Part shown: positions 34,401-41,666 of the stretch, piece by piece
Numbering within the stretch: position 1 is the stretch's first letter
How the letters are laid out: the number at the start of each line of letters is the position of its first letter
Virus record (IMG/VR): IMGVR_UViG_3300025729_000003
Span: 1-48,907 of that record
Length of the DNA stretch: 48,907 nucleotides
Strand: one strand, 5' to 3'
Origin: a virus
Made by a program: the position numbers and the translations under genes
The notes under the pieces: generated by a model
Seen by the model: the letters and a program-made list of their open reading frames with translations, nothing else
Told to the model about the DNA's origin: nothing
Database searches by the model: none

Positions 34401-35842
34401 TGAACTAGCTTTTCAACAGACTTAGCTAATTCGAGCATGACTTCTTTTTCGCTCATCTTATTAGCTTCTGCGTCTTCGGCTGCGGCTTCCATATCTTCGT
34501 ATGCGACGCCTTGGTTTTCTGCAGCCATGACATTTTCCATCGCGGAAACTGAAAGACCCATTTGTTCGGCCATCAATTTCTTTTCAGCCCTGGTCATATC
34601 ATCTACAGACTTACCAGCCTCATGGAATGCATCTTTCATCATATCGATGCGCTCAGCAGGATTTTGAGCATTCATCATTTCCATAGTGTCAAGCTGAATA
34701 CCGAATGCTTGGTTTAGGGAAGAAACACCCTCAGCGGCACTCTCAAAATCATCAAACTTACCAATCACACCTTGTAGGTCTTTAGCTTCCAGTCCTAGCT
34801 TAGCCATATAGGTTGCTGTTGCAGCAAGCTGCTTTTTAGACATGTTCCCAAAGTCTTCAACATTTTCGATCATGGCAGACATATTCTTACCAATAGTCTT
34901 CGAAGAAACCCCGAATTGATCGCCCATTTGGATTGCCATTGAACCCATTTCGATCATTTCATCGCGAGCTGATTGGCCGCTATTGTGAGCTTTTCTAGCC
35001 ATTTCAGCCAAAGCCTTATTAGACATGCCCAAACCTTTGTTGAGCATAACTGCTGCGTCAGCCGCCTCGGCTAAAGTGTCTTTCATCATGGAGAATGATG
35101 CGCCGGCTTCTTTTGCAATCTCACCAACTGCTTGAAGCATCTTCGCTAGCCCGGCTTTGCCGATACCAAAAACTTGACTTACATTTAGACCTGATTTAGC
35201 TAACGCACCAGAAGAAGATTTGAGATTATCAAACCCCTTCATTACCGCTGCGCCTTCGCCTTTGGAAAGATCACCCATCTCTCCCCTAAGGCCTTCCATC
35301 GCTTGACGAAGCTCATCAGTACCGCCGCTACCAGCTGCAGCCATGCTGACCAAACCTTTAAGCATACTGAATGGAGCCGCGATTAGAGCCTTACCAACAT
35401 TTAGTAAGTTGCCAGCCACACCCATCACGCCGCCGGCGACCATCTTCATCATACCGCCGACGCCAGAGAACGCCTTCATAAAGCCGGCGCCACCTGCTAG
35501 AGCACCAGCCTTAACAGATGATATTGAATCCAGTAAGCCGCCAGCTTTTTCTCGACTATTCTCAAGACCTTCTGCCATTTCTTGACTTGCGGCAGATTGA
35601 GCAGATCCTAGTTCTTGTGCGCCTTCGGCGGCATTTTTAAAACTATCATTTAATCCATTGATTCGATCTTGTAGACCGTCTAGATCTTTACACTCCATGG
35701 CCCGACATAGCTCGGCAGCCATCTGTGTTTGGGATGTAAGCTGTTGTTGCATTGCAGACAACTGCTTGCTACGATCTGCCAGCACTTTATTGATCTGCTG
35801 GTTAATCTGTAGTTGTGTCTGTAGTTCTTTTGAATCAGCCAT
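31430..35842 (-). CDS. Tail tape measure protein
   Basis: 1470 residues, predicted to be mostly helical. An N-terminal coiled coil (LQTQLQINQQINKVLADRSKQ) and Gly/Ala/Met-rich segments precede a region of several long hydrophobic stretches (about 700-1000, e.g. GLMALMFTVGMVLFAGGVYIA), the usual tape measure signature for a protein that is ejected and may span host membranes. By the common rule of about 1.5 Angstrom per residue the tail would be near 220 nm, assuming no processing. It lies after the tail chaperone genes. SD weak. Confidence 0.92.
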   Translation of the reverse strand: MADSKELQTQLQINQQINKVLADRSKQLSAMQQQLTSQTQMAAELCRAMECKDLDGLQDRINGLNDSFKNAAEGAQELGSAQSAASQEMAEGLENSREKAGGLLDSISSVKAGALAGGAGFMKAFSGVGGMMKMVAGGVMGVAGNLLNVGKALIAAPFSMLKGLVSMAAAGSGGTDELRQAMEGLRGEMGDLSKGEGAAVMKGFDNLKSSSGALAKSGLNVSQVFGIGKAGLAKMLQAVGEIAKEAGASFSMMKDTLAEAADAAVMLNKGLGMSNKALAEMARKAHNSGQSARDEMIEMGSMAIQMGDQFGVSSKTIGKNMSAMIENVEDFGNMSKKQLAATATYMAKLGLEAKDLQGVIGKFDDFESAAEGVSSLNQAFGIQLDTMEMMNAQNPAERIDMMKDAFHEAGKSVDDMTRAEKKLMAEQMGLSVSAMENVMAAENQGVAYEDMEAAAEDAEANKMSEKEVMLELAKSVEKLVHSGDGVTGFFDAFKKGFGKGFAQGKGFKELMSAIRKSLQVVYKFGKKFGKMISELLGKLGLWKSLKKIFNPAVFEKFFGKALGYFQKFFDALTGKGEYSAAQLMSDLSSEFSNTFGKAGGEAASGLKTFFIKMIDIAGDVLASALPWIVEKLAGLIQAIADFVSDPSAFGKAAAGATEGIGGAFAGAFSKIGAALKPVLPKLGKAIKSLFGALFKIVKPWLIKAFIAVVALSAMKGIAVGLIKGAGTAVIMTAIKFLAKKMGITMAASTSKELKKGAKKGSKGGMFKSMGQMIKAIGKINKADIIKATLTLGLMALMFTVGMVLFAGGVYIAAKILKKVSWSDLAKTLVVTMAGMAGTYLVAKFASKVNPAALLKAVPGLLAMAVLFAVGMVAFAGGVWLATKILAKVKWADFAKTLGMVAISMVATVGMAVAGAAFFALASAIPMMIVGLVAAALLFTAGMVVFGGAILLSMKVLSKLAANEGVINSALGSLITVVKTIGLMGALGAVFAAIGIFVPILIAGFGVAAYFFEKTVPKIEKMVKMVMKIPMSDPKALAQRIGIVAKLAEAMQSIADIGLKAGKLAIVAESMKPGGMEIMFKNVASLIDKVADTMITLIAMILYMGKNLTPGQGKNVEIIGGAINAIANLASALMSPLEAVSKMSSGMFGPSVSEVMGAVATGLVDIMEKIRTALPSLVKQIINIAKDVEDPKTLKPKMDVIAAALGAVGNFAKAIEAVAALMPKKGGGFFSKGKDMATRIADMTAIIAGVVEAVKLNIKKLVDSILDIKIDNPEKALVKVQVIEKAMSAVATFATTVQSITDKKINTEGMGAVVSSLAAGMKSALDPSTGLPLVFTALSTFEPDEKSLKKLETASSVMSGMTSFAKAVSEMQAVVAEKGTPIGAAVVAMVTEAKMAIEALNTIGDLNAEVALGNFAQAIGTGEGEFTISNEPININMNVKVVMNAGSISKVLVDKTQMTASGGPTLASVEG

Positions 35843-35913
35843 GTTCTAAAGCAATCCCACACCGATGGTCTTACAATAAATATGGCGTACCAGAATCTGC
35901 GCCACTTATTTAA

Positions 35914-36159
35914 TTACAGCGGCCAAACATATCCGGTGTGTTCCCTCAGAGCCTTAGACGCAGCGCGCTTTTTACCGAGCTGCGGTATAGCAGATTTTAG
36001 ACTTCCGCTTTCTAATGCTAAGTAGAACTTTCTAGACTCAGATAAAACGTCGGCAACAAGAGCTACTGTGCTCTTAGAGCCAGACATTTTTATCTCAGAT
36101 AGATCACCTTTGATATAAAGGGCACACTCTTTTAAAAAAGACTTTTTATTGTCACGCAT
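35914..36159 (-). CDS. Small basic tail-operon protein, 81 residues
   Basis: The start chosen is the ATG at 36159 with SD GAGG about 6 bases upstream; an ATG at 36171 lies directly before that SD. The protein is basic (MRDNKKSFLKECALYIKGDL ... LGKKRAASKALREHTGYVWPL) and lies between the tail chaperone ORFs and the tape measure gene, a place for tail assembly factors. No family is recognised. Confidence 0.72.
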   Translation of the reverse strand: MRDNKKSFLKECALYIKGDLSEIKMSGSKSTVALVADVLSESRKFYLALESGSLKSAIPQLGKKRAASKALREHTGYVWPL

Positions 36160-36177
36160 AATACACCTCATCTATAA

Positions 36178-36480
36178 CTATGTGAACCTACGCAATTTTG
36201 ACGGTACTTGTGCTCTATGTCTGCCCATTAACGCCCTTGTTTCTGCGTCATTCTGGTGGGTCGCCCTACTACCGTTATCTTTTCCAGAGCTTTTTATCTC
36301 TTGATTTAACCTTTTTAAGAACCAAAATCTTTGCCATATTGGTATATTATAAGCTTCTATCCATGAAAAGCCCATGTAGTACATCAGTATGAAGATGTGC
36401 TCTAAAAAGACTTCTTTATAATCAGTCGTCAGGCCAAAAAAACGCGGCACCCAGTGGGAGCCGTACCTCCGAATGTTCAA
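36178..36480 (-). CDS. Tail assembly chaperone extension, probably made by frameshift
   Basis: An open frame of 100 codons overlapping the end of the zinc-ribbon chaperone gene by 59 bases. Its only upstream start is a TTG without SD, and its first ATG lies deep in the frame, also without SD. Residues 20-65 look like a real protein (YKEVFLEHIFILMYYMGFSW, NIPIWQRFWFLKRLNQEI). A run of seven T lies in the overlap (36436-36442): a +1 or -2 shift there would join this frame, from the Gly codon at 36435, to the upstream one and give a protein of about 364 residues. Such chaperone frameshifts before the tape measure gene are well known in tailed phages. If not shifted, the start is unresolved. Confidence 0.68.
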   Translation of the reverse strand: MNIRRYGSHWVPRFFGLTTDYKEVFLEHIFILMYYMGFSWIEAYNIPIWQRFWFLKRLNQEIKSSGKDNGSRATHQNDAETRALMGRHRAQVPSKLRRFT

Positions 36481-37273
36481 AGCAAGAAGGACAGTCCATC
36501 CAAGCCTTCATTTCAATGCCAGGTTCATGTTTGTCAATATGCTTTCTAAGAAACAGCGAGTCTCTCGCTGGTAAGCTCTTTACCAACATATCTATCTTGG
36601 TTCTATCAGAAATTCCATTTGCTGAGACAATTGAGTGCTTAAGACGTTCGGTTATTAAATTCTCGGCACGTTGACCTTGCTTTTTTCTTCTCTCGGCCAT
36701 AATCATTATCTCTTGTTCATCATGACCGGTAAGAAGCTTAAACCGTACCTTAGCTTTCGTAACGGGTAGCAGCTCTTCAAAAACGTTTGTACCAATCGCG
36801 ACAGGATCTAGCTCTAATCGCTTTATGGGTAGCTCGGAAAGATTGAAGTTATGCTTAGAGCGCTCAGAACATGCAGGACAATCAATCTCGACCTTATATT
36901 CTGTACCATAACCGGTAACCCTAAGAGCAACCATCAAGGCATTTCTATCACCTGCTAACAACGTGTCCGGATCTACTCTCTTATCAATTAAGCAAGACTT
37001 TATAAGATGACTAATCACAGTACCCTTTTTAATCAAAGCCTTCGAAGTTAATATATCTTCTTCTTTTGCAGTCATAGCTCTAATTTCTACAGTCTCTTTG
37101 CCGTGTAGCGGGTGTTCTGCTTCGTAGCATTTACCACCTGAAGGCAAAGGGACTGTCTCTACAGGAATCTCAAATCCAAAGTCATCTTTTATGACATTCC
37201 TTGTAGGCATATGGTCCCTCATGGACCCAAAAACATCTTCTCTATTTTCGCCATTCGGCTGGTCAGTCGACAT
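36422..37273 (-). CDS. T4_baseplate-type tail assembly chaperone with zinc ribbon
   Basis: 283 residues. It matches, by memory of the pattern, the T4-like family annotated as baseplate/gp26-like: PLPSGGKCYEAEHPLHG, TVEIRAMTAKEEDIL, GDRNALMVALRVTGYGTEY, and the end AAFFWPD. Two CxxC pairs (132-135 and 261-264) could bind one zinc ion. Sitting between tail tube and tape measure it is in the usual chaperone position. SD GGAG about 7-8 bases before the ATG. See the slippery site near its 3' end. Confidence 0.78.
   Translation of the reverse strand: MSTDQPNGENREDVFGSMRDHMPTRNVIKDDFGFEIPVETVPLPSGGKCYEAEHPLHGKETVEIRAMTAKEEDILTSKALIKKGTVISHLIKSCLIDKRVDPDTLLAGDRNALMVALRVTGYGTEYKVEIDCPACSERSKHNFNLSELPIKRLELDPVAIGTNVFEELLPVTKAKVRFKLLTGHDEQEIMIMAERRKKQGQRAENLITERLKHSIVSANGISDRTKIDMLVKSLPARDSLFLRKHIDKHEPGIEMKAWMDCPSCFEHSEVRLPLGAAFFWPDD
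36436..36442 (-). other. Candidate programmed frameshift site (T7 run)
   Basis: The chaperone frame reads GCG TTT TTT TGG here; the overlapping frame reads CGT TTT TTT GGC, i.e. +1 (equivalently -2). A -1 shift would meet TGA two codons later (TTG GCC TGA). A -2 slip lets the tRNA-Phe re-pair on TTT, as on the homopolymer sites of Mu-type chaperones. Confidence 0.55.
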
Positions 37274-37313
37274 GCATACTCTCCATTATCAAGTAGTCTA
37301 ATTTATCTTATTC

Positions 37314-37341
37314 TTTATAACACATAGTGTAAAACTATGAA
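37314..37341 (-). promoter_or_regulatory. Promoter candidate before the tail chaperone operon
   Basis: TTCATA (37336-37341, 4 of 6) and TATAAA (37314-37319) are 16 bases apart. A dyad CATAGT-5-ACTATG (37323-37339) fills the spacer, a possible operator. It lies between the terminator and the start at 37273, and would drive the chaperone, tape measure and baseplate genes. TATAAAGA here also differs at one position from the T4 late promoter TATAAATA. Confidence 0.4.
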
Positions 37342-37351
37342 CACTTAATTG

Positions 37352-37390
37352 TAAAATGAAAAAGCCTCCCGTATAGGAAGGCTTTTTCTA
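37352..37390 (-). terminator. Rho-independent terminator after the tail tube gene
   Basis: Stem GAAAAAGCCT/AGGCTTTTTC (37358-37367 with 37379-37388), extended by two G-C pairs across one mismatch, loop of five bases, then CATTTT in the transcript. The 164-base gap holding it is the largest in the tail block. Confidence 0.78.
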
Positions 37391-37437
37391 AGAACAAACA
37401 AACGTATTAATTTAAGGCACCAAGATAGAAGACTTGA

Positions 37438-37926
37438 TCAATATTGTAGTACACAATTATCGAACCGAATAGTCAAAGCAATTTCGGCTGGATCCTCTGA
37501 ACCGTAATCTAAATCACCAAAGCCGGCAGATGTTAGGAAGCATCCCTTCATATCCCAAAGCTCTACGACTGTACCTACAGGGTCAAGCATCTTAAGCTGG
37601 CAATCTCTTTTATAAAAATCAGCATAACCACCGCGACCTGATACAGACTCGTAATGGGTTCTCACCCATTCCATGACCTGCTGCGCGCCTGATGGTGCGA
37701 TTGGATCGTGAAGTGTTACTGAAATTGCGTCAAATTTTGTTTTACCCGCAATAAACCGAGTAGAGTTCATAAACGGAATTTCAATTTCAGCGGTATTCAT
37801 GACTGGTCTTGCAGCTGTCTTTATCAAGAAAGCATCAATCCCTTCAATCGCGAACACCCATCGAAATTTTCTTTTCGGCTCAAACTTATTCGGTAGCATG
37901 TCGGTAACTGATAGTGTTTCTGGCAT
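37438..37926 (-). CDS. Tail tube protein (gp19-like)
   Basis: 162 residues, the usual T4 gp19 length. FRWVFAIEGIDAFLIKTAARP, the AEIEIPFMNSTRFIAGKTKFD segment, ISVTLHDPI and the C-terminal PAEIALTIRFDNCVLQY match the myovirus tail tube pattern, which forms the hexameric ring stack inside the sheath. It follows the second sheath gene; SD AAGGAG 8 bases upstream. The terminator downstream separates it from the chaperone operon. Confidence 0.93.
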   Translation of the reverse strand: MPETLSVTDMLPNKFEPKRKFRWVFAIEGIDAFLIKTAARPVMNTAEIEIPFMNSTRFIAGKTKFDAISVTLHDPIAPSGAQQVMEWVRTHYESVSGRGGYADFYKRDCQLKMLDPVGTVVELWDMKGCFLTSAGFGDLDYGSEDPAEIALTIRFDNCVLQY

Positions 37927-37968
37927 CTTAGTTACTCCTTTATTAAATCTAACTATATAGCTCCCGGA

Positions 37969-40900
37969 TTATATGTCTAATCCGGCGTTTGTTACCACAA
38001 AATCAAGTGAGATAAACTCAACCGACCGAACCGGCTGTAAGAATATCTTACCTCTTACTGTGTTGTTTTCAATATCAGCTTGAGTTGTGGTTGTTGTATC
38101 AATCTGAACCTTGAAACGTTCTAGTCCTTGTTGCGCCTGTATCCTCGAGAGGACAGGAGTAACTGCTGCAGAGAATTTCGACAGCGTTGACTCCCTATTT
38201 GGCTCAAAGAGGAATGTGTCACCTATTTTTCTAACCTGTCTTCTGATATCTATCAGAAGTCTACGGACGTTGACTCTGTCTAAAGCGCTTTGGGCGGCGA
38301 GCAATGTCTTTTGTCCAAAGACTACCACATCGTTAGATTGAGCAAATGATGTAAGCGGATTAATATCCACATCATAAAGTGTATCCAGGTTGTCTCTGTT
38401 TAGCTTGACCTGTGTCTCTAAGACATTCTTTAGCGCACCACGGGTGAAACCAGCGGGTGCGTACCAAGGAAAGGCCACAGAGTCGTTTAAGCCAAATGCA
38501 CCGAGTACCGCAACACTTGGAGGTATTTGACTAGAGGCCCCAGTTACTTGGTCTTGAAGTATTACATCAGGAAAATATGCGGCCGCAAAGCTGGTATCTA
38601 TATTTCTAGAACCGAATGTTGTCGCAGTATTCGTAACACTAACTTCTTGTACTGATGATGTTACGGGAGTGTTTAGGGTATCAATTACCGGTACGTCCAT
38701 AATGTATAGAGCGTCAAAGCGATCCTCTATTTTATCAATAGCATGATCAGTAATAACGGGTTGTCTAATACCCGGTATCGCGAGTAGTTGAATGTCAACA
38801 TCCGAACGTTCACCTAGCACGTCAATAGCTTTCTTGTATGCTGCAACTGTTGGACCATTATCTAGTCCTTGATTTGTGTCAGCCATCTCTCTTCTGATCG
38901 CTATATCTGTCATTTTTGACTTATTATCATCAAAGACGTTTAGTCCATCGAAGCCACCTTGAGGGATCATCGTGAATCTTAGGTACTTTCTAGCAGATAA
39001 TAAACCGAAGTCTTTGTCGACGTTCAGCAGTCTAGTATTCGAAGTTGATACACCGTCTATATCCAGCATGGTTGAAGTTGCAACACCGTCTCTTCTATAA
39101 ACAGCTCCAGCCCATTGTTCACTGTCGGCCTGATCAGCGGTTGTTGTAATAACCTGTATTTTATCGAGAGAAAATTTGTTGTTATTGAACCTATCGCAAT
39201 CAAAGATTGTACCAGTAACATCAGATACGCCTGGGTTATCACCAACTGATAACGCTTGTGTTAAGACAAGGTGATCAGGAAAGTATACACCATACGACGA
39301 TATAGAATGATTGAAAGCCATAGATGCATTTGGTTCCGTTGCACTCTTTTGCTTGGTCGTTTGTATACCCCAGTATAAAGACGAGTTAACTCTCTTTTTA
39401 GGAGCCTGTCCTTGAGCGATAGTAAGTCTCATAGGAATTGGAGGCTGTACTAATTGCTGTAAGGTTTCTACGTTTCTAAATTCAGCGGTACCTGCATCTG
39501 TTGCGCCAGGTGAATCATTCGAAATTTCTCCAATGATACTTGAACCAGATGTCACCAGATGGCTTATACCTCTAAAGCCTATGGGTAATGCCGTATCAGG
39601 TATCTCACCACGTTCAAGAGCTACGGAGGGGGATATCCGGATATAGTTGGAAGCATTTGCATAGCTTCCTTCTACCACTAGCTTTTGACCGCCGATTCTT
39701 TTATCGAAGTCGTAAAATATATGGTAATCCCCAATAACTCGAGTGATATATCTCTCGTCATTAGGATTTAAGCTTAACTTGTTAAATCGCTCAACGACAG
39801 TCGCGTTAGTGTCTTCATCGTAGTAGTCTCTTACTAATAGATCAAACGTTCCCCACTTGTTATTTGAGTTTGTTGACTTATTAATATTTTCAATAGAAAC
39901 CTTTACCCTAGTATTCCCTAATGAACCATCGTCGAGACAATGGACAGTAAATAAGTCTTTAGCTAGCCCACCAAATTCTTGAGAGATGACAGTAGGAAAC
40001 TTCGCTGTCTTAAATCTATCTGTAAAAGACTCAAAGTTAGGTACGGTTGAGGATCCTGTATCACGAGCAGCAGAACCCGTTACCAAGAATGCAATATCTT
40101 CATTCTTTATAGCTGTACCTTCTTTTACACCGTCAAAGCTAGCAGAGAATGTAGTTTGCATATAGTCTGCAGATGCTGTTACTGCCGCATATGTTGGGTG
40201 AATATCATAATGAGCGTAAAGAAGGTGACCAGCTTCCTGCGTTTTTGCTGGGTCAGTGTTAAACACGTTAGCAAAATAGTTGGCAGCTTCAGGATCAAAT
40301 GATGCCGTCACAATCGTGGGGTATGCCTTTGTATGCGAATGACCATTTTGTAAAAGAACAAACTCTTGTCGGCCGGCAGCTATATTTACAGCGCCGACTG
40401 TGGAACCCGCGTCTCCAATATCTCTGTTTAGAAATACTGATGATCTATTTGTAGCACCTGGTGCGCCCCATGGAGTATTATTCGTTACCGAAGGTCTCGA
40501 AGCACTAAGCGTTAGGTTAACACCAGATGGCGCAAGTAAAACGCCTCTTATTATCGGGTGAACGTCGGTTAGACCGGCTTCGCTAAATGGTCTAAGAGTC
40601 GCAGATTGACTCATCATAGTAGCTAAGATATGGGTTCTACCAAGTCCTGAGTGCGGACCGAGTGCGCCAGTAAAAAATACATTAGTGTTGTCAGCAACAC
40701 CAGAAGTCGCAAAGAATACAGAGGGAGTTGTATTACCTACACCACCTGTTCTAGTAATCTTTAGCGTAGCATCATTTCCTTGTAAGCCACCCTTGTCTAT
40801 TGTTAACGCAAGTAGTCTTCCTGTATCAACGCATGTTAAGCCAGGATATCCGCCTGTACCAACCCCACCAGTGCTAGCACCGTATACGATTCTTTTCGCT

Positions 40901-41631
40901 GAGTCTGCGGCATTTTGCACACCATTTATGGCATCATCTATTAACAGCGCTAATTCGTCGCCAGAGACAGAGTTTGAAGCATCGGCGCCTCTAATACAGA
41001 TATTAATTGTATTAGCTGCGGCGGCTTCAGGAATTGCCGGGTCTGTACCAGTAACATCTGGCATTGTAAACTGTATGGTAAGAGTTTCTAGCGCGCCGGT
41101 GGATGATACAGCAGGTGGTATTACGATTGTTCCTGTATAGAGAACAACCTTATCTGCTTGTGGACCACCGAATGCAGAGGCTGGAGAAGCATTTCTTGTC
41201 TCTAGACCTCTAGCAGAACTAAGTGTACCAGACGATGCAGCTAAGTTAGGACCTGCAAACGGATTGTCAGCGAGTATTCCGCTACTAGCCCTTGGTAAGC
41301 GTTCACCGACTGTAAAACCAGCGTTCGTTACTGCACCTGAAGCTGTTCGCTTCTTACCATCACCAACGCCTAATGTTTTAACATAGGTACCAGCGTTTGC
41401 ATAGTTTAACCATTGTCTTAAAGCCATCGGGCCAAATAGATCGGTATCTACGTCGCCAAACTCCGCAATGAAGTCAGAGAAGTTAGCGACAGTAATTGGT
41501 ACAAAAGCTCGTCCTTGCTTTGCGGTACCAATGACACCGGCTGGAATGCCACTAGGTCCTGTTTGTGATGGACCTGAGAGGTCTATCTCTCTTGTGGATA
41601 CGCCTGGACTTTTAAAAGTAAGCTCAGCCAT
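37969..41631 (-). CDS. Tail sheath protein, large paralogue 1
   Basis: 1220 residues, nearly twice T4 gp18 (659). The N-terminus MAELTFKSPGVSTREIDLSGPS, IPAGVIGTAKQG and FVPITVANFSDFIAEFG is the typical sheath entry; the C-terminal domain (VALGAFG-like SVAVLGAFGLNDSVAFPWYAPAGFTRG, FVVTNAGLDI) is the conserved sheath core. The extra length sits in the middle (about 100-900) and probably forms surface-exposed domains. A second sheath gene with the same ends lies directly upstream. SD AGGAGA. Confidence 0.93.
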   Translation of the reverse strand: MAELTFKSPGVSTREIDLSGPSQTGPSGIPAGVIGTAKQGRAFVPITVANFSDFIAEFGDVDTDLFGPMALRQWLNYANAGTYVKTLGVGDGKKRTASGAVTNAGFTVGERLPRASSGILADNPFAGPNLAASSGTLSSARGLETRNASPASAFGGPQADKVVLYTGTIVIPPAVSSTGALETLTIQFTMPDVTGTDPAIPEAAAANTINICIRGADASNSVSGDELALLIDDAINGVQNAADSAKRIVYGASTGGVGTGGYPGLTCVDTGRLLALTIDKGGLQGNDATLKITRTGGVGNTTPSVFFATSGVADNTNVFFTGALGPHSGLGRTHILATMMSQSATLRPFSEAGLTDVHPIIRGVLLAPSGVNLTLSASRPSVTNNTPWGAPGATNRSSVFLNRDIGDAGSTVGAVNIAAGRQEFVLLQNGHSHTKAYPTIVTASFDPEAANYFANVFNTDPAKTQEAGHLLYAHYDIHPTYAAVTASADYMQTTFSASFDGVKEGTAIKNEDIAFLVTGSAARDTGSSTVPNFESFTDRFKTAKFPTVISQEFGGLAKDLFTVHCLDDGSLGNTRVKVSIENINKSTNSNNKWGTFDLLVRDYYDEDTNATVVERFNKLSLNPNDERYITRVIGDYHIFYDFDKRIGGQKLVVEGSYANASNYIRISPSVALERGEIPDTALPIGFRGISHLVTSGSSIIGEISNDSPGATDAGTAEFRNVETLQQLVQPPIPMRLTIAQGQAPKKRVNSSLYWGIQTTKQKSATEPNASMAFNHSISSYGVYFPDHLVLTQALSVGDNPGVSDVTGTIFDCDRFNNNKFSLDKIQVITTTADQADSEQWAGAVYRRDGVATSTMLDIDGVSTSNTRLLNVDKDFGLLSARKYLRFTMIPQGGFDGLNVFDDNKSKMTDIAIRREMADTNQGLDNGPTVAAYKKAIDVLGERSDVDIQLLAIPGIRQPVITDHAIDKIEDRFDALYIMDVPVIDTLNTPVTSSVQEVSVTNTATTFGSRNIDTSFAAAYFPDVILQDQVTGASSQIPPSVAVLGAFGLNDSVAFPWYAPAGFTRGALKNVLETQVKLNRDNLDTLYDVDINPLTSFAQSNDVVVFGQKTLLAAQSALDRVNVRRLLIDIRRQVRKIGDTFLFEPNRESTLSKFSAAVTPVLSRIQAQQGLERFKVQIDTTTTTQADIENNTVRGKIFLQPVRSVEFISLDFVVTNAGLDI

Positions 41632-41666
41632 TTGTATTTATCTCCTGTTTCATATTCTTAACTATA

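Noticed and set aside
36430-36445. -1 frameshift at the T7 run
   Set aside because: A -1 shift reads TTG GCC TGA and stops at once; only +1/-2 reaches the second frame.
37314-37321. T4-type late promoter TATAAAGA
   Set aside because: One mismatch to TATAAATA at a single place, with no clear copies before the other late genes; listed only as a sigma70-like candidate.
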